31,067 bases of DNA from positions 1-31,067 of the forward strand of contig CAJTUD010000023.1 in assembly GCA_910579725.1 (NCBI GenBank). Reading direction: 5' to 3'. Shown piece after piece: positions 22,126 through 30,814 of the stretch. The stretch is from an uncultured Oscillospiraceae bacterium. Its GTDB lineage: Bacteria > Bacillota > Clostridia > Oscillospirales > Oscillospiraceae. The notes beneath the pieces are model-generated. The model was not told the origin of the DNA. It ran no database searches and saw nothing but the letters and a program-made list of their open reading frames with translations. The stretch's first letter is position 1, and the number at the start of each line of letters is the position of its first letter. The position numbers and the translations under genes are program-made.

Positions 22126-24330
22126 GTGGAAAACGAAAAGCATTTTTTCAGGCGTACCAATTTTCTGATCGGGGCCTATGTTCTCTGCCTGCTTCTGTTT
22201 GTGGGCATTTTATACGACGCGCAGATTGTCAACGGGGCGGACTACCTCTCCCAGTCCACCATTCAGGTGACTACCACCCAGATTGTGGAGAGCTCCCGGG
22301 GCATTATCACCGACAGAAACGGAAAGATCCTGGTATCCAACCGGGAGATCTATACTGTCACCTTTGACCCCGGCCAGGTGAAGGACGGACCGGCTACGGA
22401 GGACGGCGCCGCGCAGGGGGAGAGCGCGGCCAGCGCTCTCCTCCGCCTCCTCCGCCTCCTCCAGTCCCAGGGCCTGACCTGGGAAGACGGCCTTCCGGTT
22501 TCCACAGCCGCGCCTTATGCCTACACCTTCCCGGAGGCCACCGGCACCCAGCGTGTCCGCTTCCAGAACTTTCTTGCAGACAGGGGCTGGTCTTCCACGG
22601 AGATCACCCCGGCGACCAAGCTGCCGCTGATGAGCGAAAGCCTGCAAAAGCGGTTCGAGCTGACGACCTCCTCCGCCCTTTCCGCGTCTCAGCTGATGGA
22701 GCTGATGGAGGAGGAGTTCCATATCCCTGACAGCTTCACTCAGCAGGAGTCCCGGATGGTACTGGGAGTGCTCTATGAGCTGCGGCTGCGGACTCTGGCA
22801 AGGAACGCTGCCACCGTTCCCTACTATCTGGCGGAGGATATCCCGGTGGAATTGATTTCCATTCTCAACGACGGAGGCTTCTCCGGCGTGGTGGTGGGCA
22901 GCCGGTCCGTCCGGCAGTACCATACCGACTACGCCGCCCACATTCTGGGCCGGGTGGGAGCCATTTACGACCGGGAGGAGCTGGACGCCCTCAATGCCCC
23001 CTACAACGCCGCCAAAGAAGCCGGGGAGAATACAGACTCCTTCCATCGCTACCAGATGGATGAGCAGGTGGGCAAAAACGGCGTGGAGCTGGCCTTCGAG
23101 TCCTACCTCCGGGGCCGGGACGGCACCCGGATGATCACCACCAATCAGGACGGCAAGATCACCAGCGAGCTTTACTCTATCCAGCCCCAGCCCGGCGGCA
23201 CTGTGGCCCTGACCATCGATATCGATTTCCAGGCTCAGGTGGAAGCCGCCCTGGCCCGGGGGGTGGAACAGGTGAAGGCAGGGGCCAAGGACGAGCAGGA
23301 GGCCCTGCGCATGGAGCGGGTAGGCGGCGCGGCGGTGGTGGTTGGCGTAAAGGACAGTGAGATTCTGGCCTCCGCCACCTATCCCACCTACAGCCAGCGC
23401 ACCTATCTGGAGGATTCGGAGACGCTCTCCCAGGATCCCGCCGCCCCCTATACCAACCGGGCCGTCAACAGCGCCTACGCCCCCGGATCCACCTTCAAGC
23501 CTCTGACCGCCGTGGCGGCCCTGGAGAGCGGCATCATCACCACCAAGCAGCGTATCAACGCCACCGGCACCTGGTACTACCCCGGGGACCCCAACAGCGT
23601 GGCCCGCTGCTGGCTCTACCGCAGCTCCCGGGGAATCCACGGACGGATCAATGTCAGCGACGCGCTCACCGTCTCCTGTAACTATTTCTTTGCCGAAATG
23701 GGCTACCAGTTGGGTATGGACCGGCTCAACGAATTCGCCGCCGGTTTCGGATTGGGAGAGCATACCGGCATTGAGCTGGGGGAGCGCACCGGCGTCCGTC
23801 ATGAAAACAAGCCCGGCGAGGACCAGTCCCCCTGGGCCGGATTCGGGCAGGCCAGCCAGGAATACACCCCTCTCCAGCTGGCCGGTTATATTGCCACTCT
23901 GGTCCGCGGCGGCACGCGCCTGGACGCCCATCTTCTCAAGAATATTACTTCCTACGATGGCAGCGCCCTCCTCTATGAGCATCAGCCCCAGCTCCTCTCG
24001 GAGGTGGCAATGAGCGAGGAGACTCTTGAGGCGGTCAAGAAGGGTATGGGCGATCTGGTAACAAAGGGCTCCATCGCCTCCGACTTTGCCGGCTGCACCG
24101 TCACCGCCGGAGCCAAGACCGGCAGCGCCCAGGTGGGCGAGGAGAACGCCAACGGCGTGTTTGTCTGTTTCGCCCCCTTTGACGATCCGGAAATTGCCGT
24201 GGCGATCGTCATGGAGCAGGGCCGCAGCGGTTCTGCTCTGGCCGCCACCGCCGTGGAAATTCTCAACAGCTATTTCTCTCCCGGAGACATCGGGATCATC
24301 ACCGCGCCGGAAGGCGCTCTGCTGCCCTGA
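22126..24330 (+). CDS. mrdA: Class B penicillin-binding protein, PBP2/MrdA type
   Basis: 734 aa. One N-terminal membrane anchor (about 10-32), a pedestal/dimerisation region (RGIITDRNGKILVSN), then a transpeptidase domain with all active-site motifs: Ser455-x-x-Lys458 in GSTFK, Ser517-Cys-Asn519, and Lys664-Thr-Gly. It cross-links peptidoglycan during lateral growth. The GTG at 22126 is chosen, with AGAAAGGA about 10 nt before it. The open frame begins earlier, but that part overlaps mreD. It closes the maf-mreC-mreD block, which is the standard elongasome order. Confidence 0.9.
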   Translation: MENEKHFFRRTNFLIGAYVLCLLLFVGILYDAQIVNGADYLSQSTIQVTTTQIVESSRGIITDRNGKILVSNREIYTVTFDPGQVKDGPATEDGAAQGESAASALLRLLRLLQSQGLTWEDGLPVSTAAPYAYTFPEATGTQRVRFQNFLADRGWSSTEITPATKLPLMSESLQKRFELTTSSALSASQLMELMEEEFHIPDSFTQQESRMVLGVLYELRLRTLARNAATVPYYLAEDIPVELISILNDGGFSGVVVGSRSVRQYHTDYAAHILGRVGAIYDREELDALNAPYNAAKEAGENTDSFHRYQMDEQVGKNGVELAFESYLRGRDGTRMITTNQDGKITSELYSIQPQPGGTVALTIDIDFQAQVEAALARGVEQVKAGAKDEQEALRMERVGGAAVVVGVKDSEILASATYPTYSQRTYLEDSETLSQDPAAPYTNRAVNSAYAPGSTFKPLTAVAALESGIITTKQRINATGTWYYPGDPNSVARCWLYRSSRGIHGRINVSDALTVSCNYFFAEMGYQLGMDRLNEFAAGFGLGEHTGIELGERTGVRHENKPGEDQSPWAGFGQASQEYTPLQLAGYIATLVRGGTRLDAHLLKNITSYDGSALLYEHQPQLLSEVAMSEETLEAVKKGMGDLVTKGSIASDFAGCTVTAGAKTGSAQVGEENANGVFVCFAPFDDPEIAVAIVMEQGRSGSALAATAVEILNSYFSPGDIGIITAPEGALLP

Positions 24331-24404
24331 CTGGCCCGCGCCCCGCAGCTCCTCTCAAAAATACTGAAAACTGCTCTAAAAATACAACGAAGGGACAAAC
24401 CTGT

Positions 24405-26276
24405 ATGACATGCATCTTCGATCCCCGGAACAGCCAGTATAAAATGCCCTATGGCGCCGTAACCTGCGGTGAAAAAATTGCCATAACCCTCCGGCCAGAC
24501 CGGTCGGAGGACTTCTCCGAGTGTGCGCTGCTGCTCTATGAGGAGTTTGCGGAGGCCTATTGGGAGGTGGCGCTGACTCTGTCCGGCAGAGAGGGGGAGC
24601 AGATCCTGTTTACCGGGTCCTACGACGCGCCGGACCAGCCGGAGCTGATCTGGTACGGCTTCCGCCTGCGCAGGGAGAACGGAGAGACCGTCTGGCTGGG
24701 GAAAAACGGCCTGTGCGCGGAGAAAGAGCTGACCCCCTGGCAGCAGACGGTATATGACGGCTCTCTTCCCACCCCGGACTGGTTTGGCCGGGGCGTCACC
24801 TACCAGATTTTCCCTGACCGGTTTTTCCGCACCTCCATCCCGGACCCCGCCGGGATGCCGGGAGATCGGATTGTTCACCAGCGTTGGGACGAGGCCATGG
24901 AGTATCTTCCGGACGAGAGCGGAGAAGTCCGGAACCGGGATTTTTTTGGCGGCAGTCTGGCGGGTGTGGAGAAAAAGCTGGACTATCTGAAATCCTTGGG
25001 GGTGGGGACGATCTATTTCTGCCCCATTTTCGAGGCTGACAGCAACCACCGCTACAATACCGGGGATTATGAGAAGATTGACCCCATGCTGGGAACGGAG
25101 GAGGATTTCCGCCGCCTGTGCGAAAAGGCCCACAGCCTGGGCCTCCGGATCATGCTGGACGGCGTGTTCAACCACACCGGCAGCAACAGCCGTTATTTCA
25201 ACGCCAACGGAACCTATCCTGATCTGGGGGCTGTTCAGAGCATGGAGAGCCCATATTATCCCTGGTACGCCTTTTTTCACTGGCCGGAGCGGTATGACGC
25301 ATGGTGGGGGGTCAGAACCCTCCCTGCGGTCAACGAAACCCACCCGACCTACATGGAGTACATCATTCGCGGCGGTGATTCCATTATTCGCCGCTGGCTC
25401 CGGGCAGGGGCGGACGGCTGGCGGCTGGACGTGGCCGACGAGCTGCCGGACGATTTCATTGCCCAGATTCGGGAAGTCATGATGGAGGAAAAGCCGGACA
25501 GCTTCCTGCTGGGAGAGGTCTGGGAGGACGGCAGCAACAAGATCGCCTATGACCAGCGCCGGAAATATCTGCTGGGCCGGGAGACCCATGGCCTGATGAA
25601 CTATCCCTTCCGTGTGGCGGCGCTGGAATATCTGCGGGGCGGAAGGGCGGAGGACTTCATGGAGGCTATGGAGACAATCCGGGAAAACTATCCCCGTCCG
25701 GCTTTTTACAGCGCCATGAACCTGCTGGGCACCCACGACACCCCCCGGATTCTGACTCTGCTGGGTACCTCCCCCAACGAGCCTCCTCAGGACCAGACCG
25801 CCCGGGCGGAGTACCGCATGACCGGCTGGGAGCGGGAGCGGGGCCTGCGGCTGCTGCGGGCGGGAGCGGTGCTGTTGTTTGCCTTTCCCGGCTCGCCTAC
25901 GGTGTACTACGGCGACGAGGCGGGCATGGAAGGCTTCGAGGATCCCTTTAACCGGGGAACCTACCCATGGGGCCGGGAGGATACGGCGCTGCAAAAGCAC
26001 TTCACCCTGCTGGGGAAGCTGCGCAATGTCCGCCCGTCCATGCAGACCGGGAATCTCCGCTGGCTGTGGGCGGAAGGGCCGGTGCTGGCTTTTGCCCGGG
26101 ATGAAGGAGAGGAAACCACCATTGCCATCCTCAATGTTGGACAGGAGACGGTGGAAATTTTCTTCCCCTGGACCAAGCATCTGGCATCGGATGCCATTTC
26201 CGGACAGCAGTTTGTGGCTGTCCGGGATCGTCTGACTATCCGGATGCCCGGGATGGACTGCATGCTGCTGATTTAG
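24405..26276 (+). CDS. GH13 alpha-glucan hydrolase, neopullulanase/cyclomaltodextrinase-like
   Basis: 623 aa, no signal peptide, so cytoplasmic. An N-terminal beta domain (about 1-115, CBM34-like) precedes the TIM barrel. The four GH13 regions are seen: DGVFNHTG (252-259), GWRLDVADE with nucleophile Asp342, LLGEVWED with acid/base Glu371, and LLGTHDTPR with His444-Asp445. GWRLDVA-[ND]-E is typical of the GH13_20 group that acts on pullulan, cyclodextrins and maltodextrins. GAAGGGA lies before the ATG. It is followed at its stop codon by the inverted-repeat element. It probably works with the debranching enzyme downstream on glycogen or imported maltodextrin. Confidence 0.87.
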   Translation: MTCIFDPRNSQYKMPYGAVTCGEKIAITLRPDRSEDFSECALLLYEEFAEAYWEVALTLSGREGEQILFTGSYDAPDQPELIWYGFRLRRENGETVWLGKNGLCAEKELTPWQQTVYDGSLPTPDWFGRGVTYQIFPDRFFRTSIPDPAGMPGDRIVHQRWDEAMEYLPDESGEVRNRDFFGGSLAGVEKKLDYLKSLGVGTIYFCPIFEADSNHRYNTGDYEKIDPMLGTEEDFRRLCEKAHSLGLRIMLDGVFNHTGSNSRYFNANGTYPDLGAVQSMESPYYPWYAFFHWPERYDAWWGVRTLPAVNETHPTYMEYIIRGGDSIIRRWLRAGADGWRLDVADELPDDFIAQIREVMMEEKPDSFLLGEVWEDGSNKIAYDQRRKYLLGRETHGLMNYPFRVAALEYLRGGRAEDFMEAMETIRENYPRPAFYSAMNLLGTHDTPRILTLLGTSPNEPPQDQTARAEYRMTGWERERGLRLLRAGAVLLFAFPGSPTVYYGDEAGMEGFEDPFNRGTYPWGREDTALQKHFTLLGKLRNVRPSMQTGNLRWLWAEGPVLAFARDEGEETTIAILNVGQETVEIFFPWTKHLASDAISGQQFVAVRDRLTIRMPGMDCMLLI

Positions 26277-26494
26277 CACCTGTATTCATAACCGGGGGAT
26301 ACCGGATGGACGGGGATTTTTCCCGTCAGACAAGGAGATTTTCCCGTGAAGCGCCGCTTTGCGGCGCTTTTGGCGCTAAGTCCGCCGCAGGCGGGCCCAC
26401 GGCAGCCATACTGGCGTATGGCAAGAGGAATCGACGCAGTATGGCAGGAAAAAGACCGGCCAGACCGCGTACAGCGGTTGTGAATACAGGTGCT
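26275..26494. repeat. 220-bp inverted-repeat element (MITE-like) abutting a stop codon
   Basis: The terminal arms 26275-26294 and 26475-26494 are inverted and match at 19 of 20 positions (AGCACCTGTATTCATAACCG on the left). The left arm begins inside the TAG of the GH13 gene. The interior holds hairpins AAGCGCCGC/GCGGCGCTT (26349-26369) and GCCATAC/GTATGGC (26404-26421) and no gene. Its right end aligns with the 85-bp element at 10246-10330, so both belong to one family. No target duplication was identified. Confidence 0.78.
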
Positions 26495-26514
26495 TAGTTC
26501 CCGGAAGACATGAA

Positions 26515-26545
26515 GACGGCGCGGACCCGGAAGGTCTGCGCCGTC
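26515..26545 (-). terminator. Terminator of the XRE-type gene
   Basis: A 13-bp GC-rich stem (26515-26527 with 26533-26545, one G-U pair) and a 5-nt loop, followed on the minus strand by the moderately T-rich TTCATGTCTT. It lies just after the stop at 26558. Confidence 0.65.
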
Positions 26546-26557
26546 TCATTCTATGGC

Positions 26558-28312
26558 TTAATGGTTGACTATGCCGTCCGGGTAGGGTCCGGTAATGGAC
26601 GTCAGGACGGGGCCGTACTCTGTGTCCTCCATGAAATAGTTGTACAAATCCCCGTTCTCCAGCCAGAGTTCTCCCAGGTTGGCGTAGGAGGGGTCTCCCC
26701 TGTTGGCGCTCTCCGCCTTTCCGGTGCTGAAAACCTTCATGCGGTTGTAGTACCACAGCATGGTTTCCTCAGCTCCCTCTGCACCGGGCTCCGGGCGAAC
26801 CGCGTCCGCAAGGGACAAGGGGGACCAGTCGTTGTCCAGTTCCTTCCATTTGATGTAGAGCGTGGGGATATGGTCCAAGCTGCCGTAGCGGGCATCGAAA
26901 TCAAAGCAGAAAAAGCTCCGCTGGCTGAACCCGTCCGGCAGGAGGGAGAACAAAACGCCATGTTCGCAGGCGGTGCAGTAGCACTCCTCCACCTTTAGCC
27001 CCGTCAGATTGTACAGCTCCTGGAGGGCCAGGTACGCCTGCTGGCGGTGGGTGATGCGGACGGCGCTTGTGTAGAGCAGCAGCTCGTCCGGGTCCAGCCC
27101 GTCGGAGAGAATTTCCACATCGGTCACGAAGGTCACTTTTGTGCCCGCCGCATCGGGATAATCGGCGGCAGAATAATCCGTGGCCGGAACGCGGACCAGT
27201 TCACCGTTCCGCAGGACGCAGCGGTTCACCACGGAGTTAAGGTTCCCGTCAACGACAACAAACCCGCCGTATTCGGCATCGAAACCAAGCAGGTACTGCC
27301 CCCATTCCGGTGGGGTTTTCGTATAGTCCAAGGTGTATATAAACGCGCCCTCCTGACCCTCCACGGTGTCGGTGATTTCCCAGCCAGGGAGGGTGTCGAT
27401 GCTGGATATAATCTCCGGCAGGCCGTCCTCATCCACATCAAATTCATAAGCGGCAGCGTCAGTACGGGTGATCACACAGGGCGTGCCATCGGAGCGCTGG
27501 GTGATATAATAAGCGCTGCGGTAGAGATTTTGGTGCGCAGAAATCGTAATTTTGAAGCCATCATATCCCAGAAGATTGGTAAAAGGCTCTCCCTCCGGGC
27601 TGCCATGGTCATCTCCGGTATAATCCTCGCCGACGTGGAGAAGAATGTGATACTCCAGCGTTCCCCCTGTGGCTTCCGCCGGTGGGGCATAGAGAAGAAA
27701 AACGTTGGAATGCTGGCCGGTTTCGTCCCAGGAAGCGGTGACGGGAATGAGACTGAGGCGCGTGCCGTCCGGAAACCAGCCGCACCAGATCTCTTCCTCC
27801 ATAACCTTTTCCCAATCATTCAGAAATGGAATCCAGGAGTCGCCGTATTCGCCGAAGGGAAGATCGCCGAAATCGTAGTCCCGCCGGACAGTCAGGGGGA
27901 AGGCGCCGGGCAGGGCAGATCCCGTGAGCGGGGCGGGTTCTTCTTCCGGCGGAAGAACTTCCTGGGAAGGCGGGGCCGCCGGTGCGGCTTCCAGTTTTGG
28001 CCAGAGGGAGATGGTTAGGCATCCCGCCAGGACAAGGCACGCCGTCGCCAGAAATGCCGTGGCGAGTTTCCAGGGGCGGGAGGTGTCAGGGGGCTGGGCA
28101 GCGGCTCTGATCTCCGCATCGGCCTGTGCCCAGGCATCCGGTGGGATGTTCAATATTTCAGAGAGGCGGCCCAGCTTCTCCCGGGTGGGGCGGGAGAGGT
28201 CGGCCTCCCATTTGCTGACGGCCTGGCGGGAGACGTCCAGCTGCTCGGCCAGTTGTTCCTGGGTGAGGCGCAGGTCCTCCCGGGACTGTTTGATCAGGGA
28301 TCCATAGGTCAT
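26558..28312 (-). CDS. Membrane-anchored XRE-type HTH protein with a large extracytoplasmic domain
   Basis: 584 aa. Residues 5-58 form an XRE/Cro helix-turn-helix (LRLTQEQLAEQLDVSRQAVSKWE). A single hydrophobic segment (about 82-104) follows, then a Pro/Glu-rich linker (110-130) and about 450 residues predicted outside the membrane. That part is acidic and aromatic-rich, contains a FDVDEDGLPEIISSID stretch like a VCBS/FG-GAP-type calcium loop, and a Cys pair (CYCTAC). I do not recognise its family. This would be a one-component sensor: outer domain senses, cytoplasmic HTH binds DNA. The ATG at 28312 follows AAGGAGG at about 9 nt; the frame extends 22 codons upstream over the promoter. Confidence 0.8.
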   Translation of the reverse strand: MTYGSLIKQSREDLRLTQEQLAEQLDVSRQAVSKWEADLSRPTREKLGRLSEILNIPPDAWAQADAEIRAAAQPPDTSRPWKLATAFLATACLVLAGCLTISLWPKLEAAPAAPPSQEVLPPEEEPAPLTGSALPGAFPLTVRRDYDFGDLPFGEYGDSWIPFLNDWEKVMEEEIWCGWFPDGTRLSLIPVTASWDETGQHSNVFLLYAPPAEATGGTLEYHILLHVGEDYTGDDHGSPEGEPFTNLLGYDGFKITISAHQNLYRSAYYITQRSDGTPCVITRTDAAAYEFDVDEDGLPEIISSIDTLPGWEITDTVEGQEGAFIYTLDYTKTPPEWGQYLLGFDAEYGGFVVVDGNLNSVVNRCVLRNGELVRVPATDYSAADYPDAAGTKVTFVTDVEILSDGLDPDELLLYTSAVRITHRQQAYLALQELYNLTGLKVEECYCTACEHGVLFSLLPDGFSQRSFFCFDFDARYGSLDHIPTLYIKWKELDNDWSPLSLADAVRPEPGAEGAEETMLWYYNRMKVFSTGKAESANRGDPSYANLGELWLENGDLYNYFMEDTEYGPVLTSITGPYPDGIVNH

Positions 28313-28345
28313 GATGGCGGTCCTCCTTGGGTGTGATTTGCTTCG

Positions 28346-28374
28346 AGGATACGGGGTTTCAGTGGTAAAATCAA
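28346..28374 (-). promoter_or_regulatory. Promoter of the XRE-type gene
   Basis: On the minus strand TTGATT (28374-28369), 17 bp and TATCCT (28351-28346), about 33 bp before the ATG. Confidence 0.55.
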
Positions 28375-28376
28375 CC

Positions 28377-28413
28377 AACCGGGCGCAACTATTGGCGGTT
28401 GCGCCCGGTTTTT
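28377..28413. terminator. Strong hairpin with T tail on the plus strand
   Basis: A perfect 13-bp stem (AACCGGGCGCAAC at 28377-28389 with 28398-28410), an 8-nt loop, and five T on the plus side. On the minus strand, where the neighbouring genes are read, the tail is only GGTTGATTTT, so termination there is less certain. It contains the stop codon of the nucleosidase fragment. Confidence 0.7.
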
Positions 28414-28604
28414 ATGAAAAATTTAATCCCTTTACCTGCGCATTCCTTGTATGGATGCTCTTTCAGAAGGGCTGCCGTGATATCTTTTGCTATTGCAGAA
28501 GCCTTTTCACAGGTTTCTTCAAAATGTCCGGTTTCGCTATGGGATGCAGCGTCCGTAATACTGCGGATGGAAATGAATGGGATATGGTTTACAAGGGAGC
28601 CAGC
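28389..28604 (-). pseudogene. C-terminal fragment of a nucleosidase/phosphorylase-family gene
   Basis: 71 open codons after an in-frame TGA (28607-28605) read AGSLVNHIPFISIRSITD, then SHSETGHFEETCEKASAIAK. This is the C-terminal pattern of MTA/SAH nucleosidases and related nucleoside phosphorylases: active-site Asp in the R-x-I-[ST]-D block, then the closing helix. The rest of the enzyme (about 160 residues) is missing; upstream lies the end of a GH13 gene at 28679. Just before the TGA another frame gives D-C-E, reminiscent of the lost E-M-E block, which suggests a frameshift as well as truncation. No start codon or ribosome site serves it. Confidence 0.62.
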
Positions 28605-28678
28605 TCACAATCGCCGGTGCTTTTCCATCAACCCGGAAAGCAAAAGGAGGAACATGCATCTCTTGGCCCATGCTTTCC

Positions 28679-30796
28679 CTACCGCCCCACGAACACCATC
28701 ACGGACCGGGGCCGGATCACAAAACCTCCCGACATCTGCCGCGGCGAGGAGGGCGCGCCCTCCTCCCAGGTGTCCGCAGCCAGGGTCCAGCAGGCGGAGG
28801 CCGGCAGCTCCGGAAGCCGGACGGTCAGCTCTTCCCACCACGCGTTGGAGGCCACATACACCGCCTGGGGTCCTGCTCCCCGCTCGCCGCCGGTGAACAG
28901 AACGCCCACATAGCGGTCATAGGGACTGAAGCTGCCGCAGGGCCCGTTCACGCCGTAGAAGCTCACGTCCGGGTGGCCCCAGCAGCCGTCGCTGACGTTG
29001 GCCCGGAGTACCCGGTGCTCCTTGCGGAAACGGATCATATACTGGCAGAACGCGAACATATCCCGATTCTTTTCCAGTAGCGTCCAGTCCAGCCAGGAGG
29101 TGATGTTGTCCTGACAGTAGGCGTTGTTGTTGCCGAACTGAGTATTGGAGAACTCATCCCCGGCCAGGAACATGGGCGTTCCCCGGGAGCACATGAGCAG
29201 TGCGAAAGCGTTGCGGCACATCCGCCGCCGTAGGGCGTTGATTCCCGGGTCTCCGCACTCTCCCTCCGCGCCGCAGTTCCAGCTGTTGTTGTCGTTGGCC
29301 CCGTCGGTGTTGTTCCAGCCGTTTTTCAGGTTGTGCTTTTCGTTGTAATTGTAAAGGTCCCACAGCGTGAATCCGTCGTGACAGGTGATGAAGTTGACGG
29401 AGGCGTTCTTCCGCCCGGACTGGCCGTACATGTCCCAGGAGCCGATCATCCTCAGCGCCGCTGCCTGGGCGAAGCCCTCGTCTCCTTTGAGATAGCGCCG
29501 CATATCGTCCCGGTAGCGCCCGTTCCACTCCGCCCACCGGTTCCAGGAGGGGAAGGAGCCCACCTGATACAGCCCGCCTGCGTCCCAAGCCTCAGCGATC
29601 AGTTTCACGTCCCCCAAAATGGGGTCGAAGGCCATGGCCTGGAGCAGAGGCGGCTTGATCATGGGGGACCCGTCCTCGTTCCGCCCCAGAATGGACGCCA
29701 GATCAAACCGGAAGCCGTCCACCCGGTAGGTAGTTACCCAATAGCGCAGGCAGTTCATAATCATCTGATGGACGATGGGATGGTTGCAGTTAAGGGTGTT
29801 GCCGCAGCCGCTGAAGTTATAATACTTTCCGTCGGGAGTCAGAAGGTAATAAATATTGTTGTCAAAGCCCTTGAAGGAGAAGAAAGGACCCCGTTCGTTG
29901 CCCTCGGCGGTGTGGTTGAACACCACGTCCAGGTATACCTCCATCCCCTGCTGGTGACAGGCCAGAATCAGCTTTTTCAGCTCTGTGCCCTCCCGATTGA
30001 ACTCGGTGCCGGCGGCGTAGCTGGTGTTGGGTGCAAAAAAGCTGACTGTGCTGTAGCCCCAGTAGTTATAGAGCTTCTGCCCGTCCACCTCCCGGTAGTC
30101 CTGCATTTCGTCAAACTCAAAAATGGGCATCAGCTCGATGGCATTGACTCCCAGGCTTTTCAGGTAGGGCAGCTTCTCCATGAGCCCTGCGAAGGTGCCG
30201 GGGTTTTCCACGCCGGAGGAGCTGTCCTTGGTAAAGCCCCGGACATGGAGCTCGTAGATAATCAGATCTTCCATGGGGATCAGCGGCGCCGCCAGATCCC
30301 CCCAATCAAAGTCGTCCTTCACCACTCTGGCTTTGTAATGCTGGCCCCGAGGGGAGGAGTCCCCCCACCGGCTCTGGCCGGTAACTGCCTTGGCATAGGG
30401 ATCCAGAAGATACTTGCTCTTGTCAAAAAGCTTCCCTTTTTCCGGCTCGTAAGGGCCGTCCACCCGGTAGGCGTACTCAAACTCCTCAATGTTCAGCTTG
30501 AAGACAATCATGGAGTACACATTTCCGATCCGGTAGCGCCTGGGAAAGGGGAGCACAGCAAAGGGCTCTGCCGCTCCCCGGTGAAACAGCAGCAGCTCAA
30601 TGGCGGTGGCCCCATGGGAATACACGGTGAAATTCACGCCGCCGGGGATGGCGGTGGCGCCGTTGATGTCATAGAAGCCGGGCCGCACATCGAAGCCGTC
30701 GATGGTGTCCAGCGGCACCAGATGGATGGTCCGGGGCAGCTTCTCCATGGTCAGGCTGCTGTCGGCTTTTCTCAGCGTGGAATTCTCAGTCGCCAT
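28679..30796 (-). CDS. glgX: GH13 glycogen debranching enzyme, GlgX/isoamylase type
   Basis: 705 aa, usual for GlgX/isoamylase. An N-terminal CBM48-like domain (about 35-150) precedes the barrel. GH13 regions are DVVFNHTAEG, GFRFDLAS with nucleophile Asp365, LIAEAWDAGGLYQVG with acid/base Glu402, and FITCHDGFTLWDLY with His473-Asp474. The last pattern is specific to the GH13_11 group, which cleaves alpha-1,6 branches. AGGAGGAG lies 9 nt before the ATG at 30796. A TTG at 30802 is closer to it and in frame, so the start could be two codons earlier. It follows the ZIP gene by under 20 bp, probably sharing its transcript. Confidence 0.88.
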   Translation of the reverse strand: MATENSTLRKADSSLTMEKLPRTIHLVPLDTIDGFDVRPGFYDINGATAIPGGVNFTVYSHGATAIELLLFHRGAAEPFAVLPFPRRYRIGNVYSMIVFKLNIEEFEYAYRVDGPYEPEKGKLFDKSKYLLDPYAKAVTGQSRWGDSSPRGQHYKARVVKDDFDWGDLAAPLIPMEDLIIYELHVRGFTKDSSSGVENPGTFAGLMEKLPYLKSLGVNAIELMPIFEFDEMQDYREVDGQKLYNYWGYSTVSFFAPNTSYAAGTEFNREGTELKKLILACHQQGMEVYLDVVFNHTAEGNERGPFFSFKGFDNNIYYLLTPDGKYYNFSGCGNTLNCNHPIVHQMIMNCLRYWVTTYRVDGFRFDLASILGRNEDGSPMIKPPLLQAMAFDPILGDVKLIAEAWDAGGLYQVGSFPSWNRWAEWNGRYRDDMRRYLKGDEGFAQAAALRMIGSWDMYGQSGRKNASVNFITCHDGFTLWDLYNYNEKHNLKNGWNNTDGANDNNSWNCGAEGECGDPGINALRRRMCRNAFALLMCSRGTPMFLAGDEFSNTQFGNNNAYCQDNITSWLDWTLLEKNRDMFAFCQYMIRFRKEHRVLRANVSDGCWGHPDVSFYGVNGPCGSFSPYDRYVGVLFTGGERGAGPQAVYVASNAWWEELTVRLPELPASACWTLAADTWEEGAPSSPRQMSGGFVIRPRSVMVFVGR

Positions 30797-30814
30797 AAAC
30801 AATCTCTCCTCCTG

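Noticed and set aside
22210..23982. 590-codon minus-strand frame opposite PBP2
   Set aside because: Gly/His/Val-rich translation without any domain; produced by GC-rich codon bias of the plus-strand gene.
24270..26279. 669-codon minus-strand frame opposite the GH13 gene
   Set aside because: Antisense shadow; the plus strand carries all four GH13 motifs.
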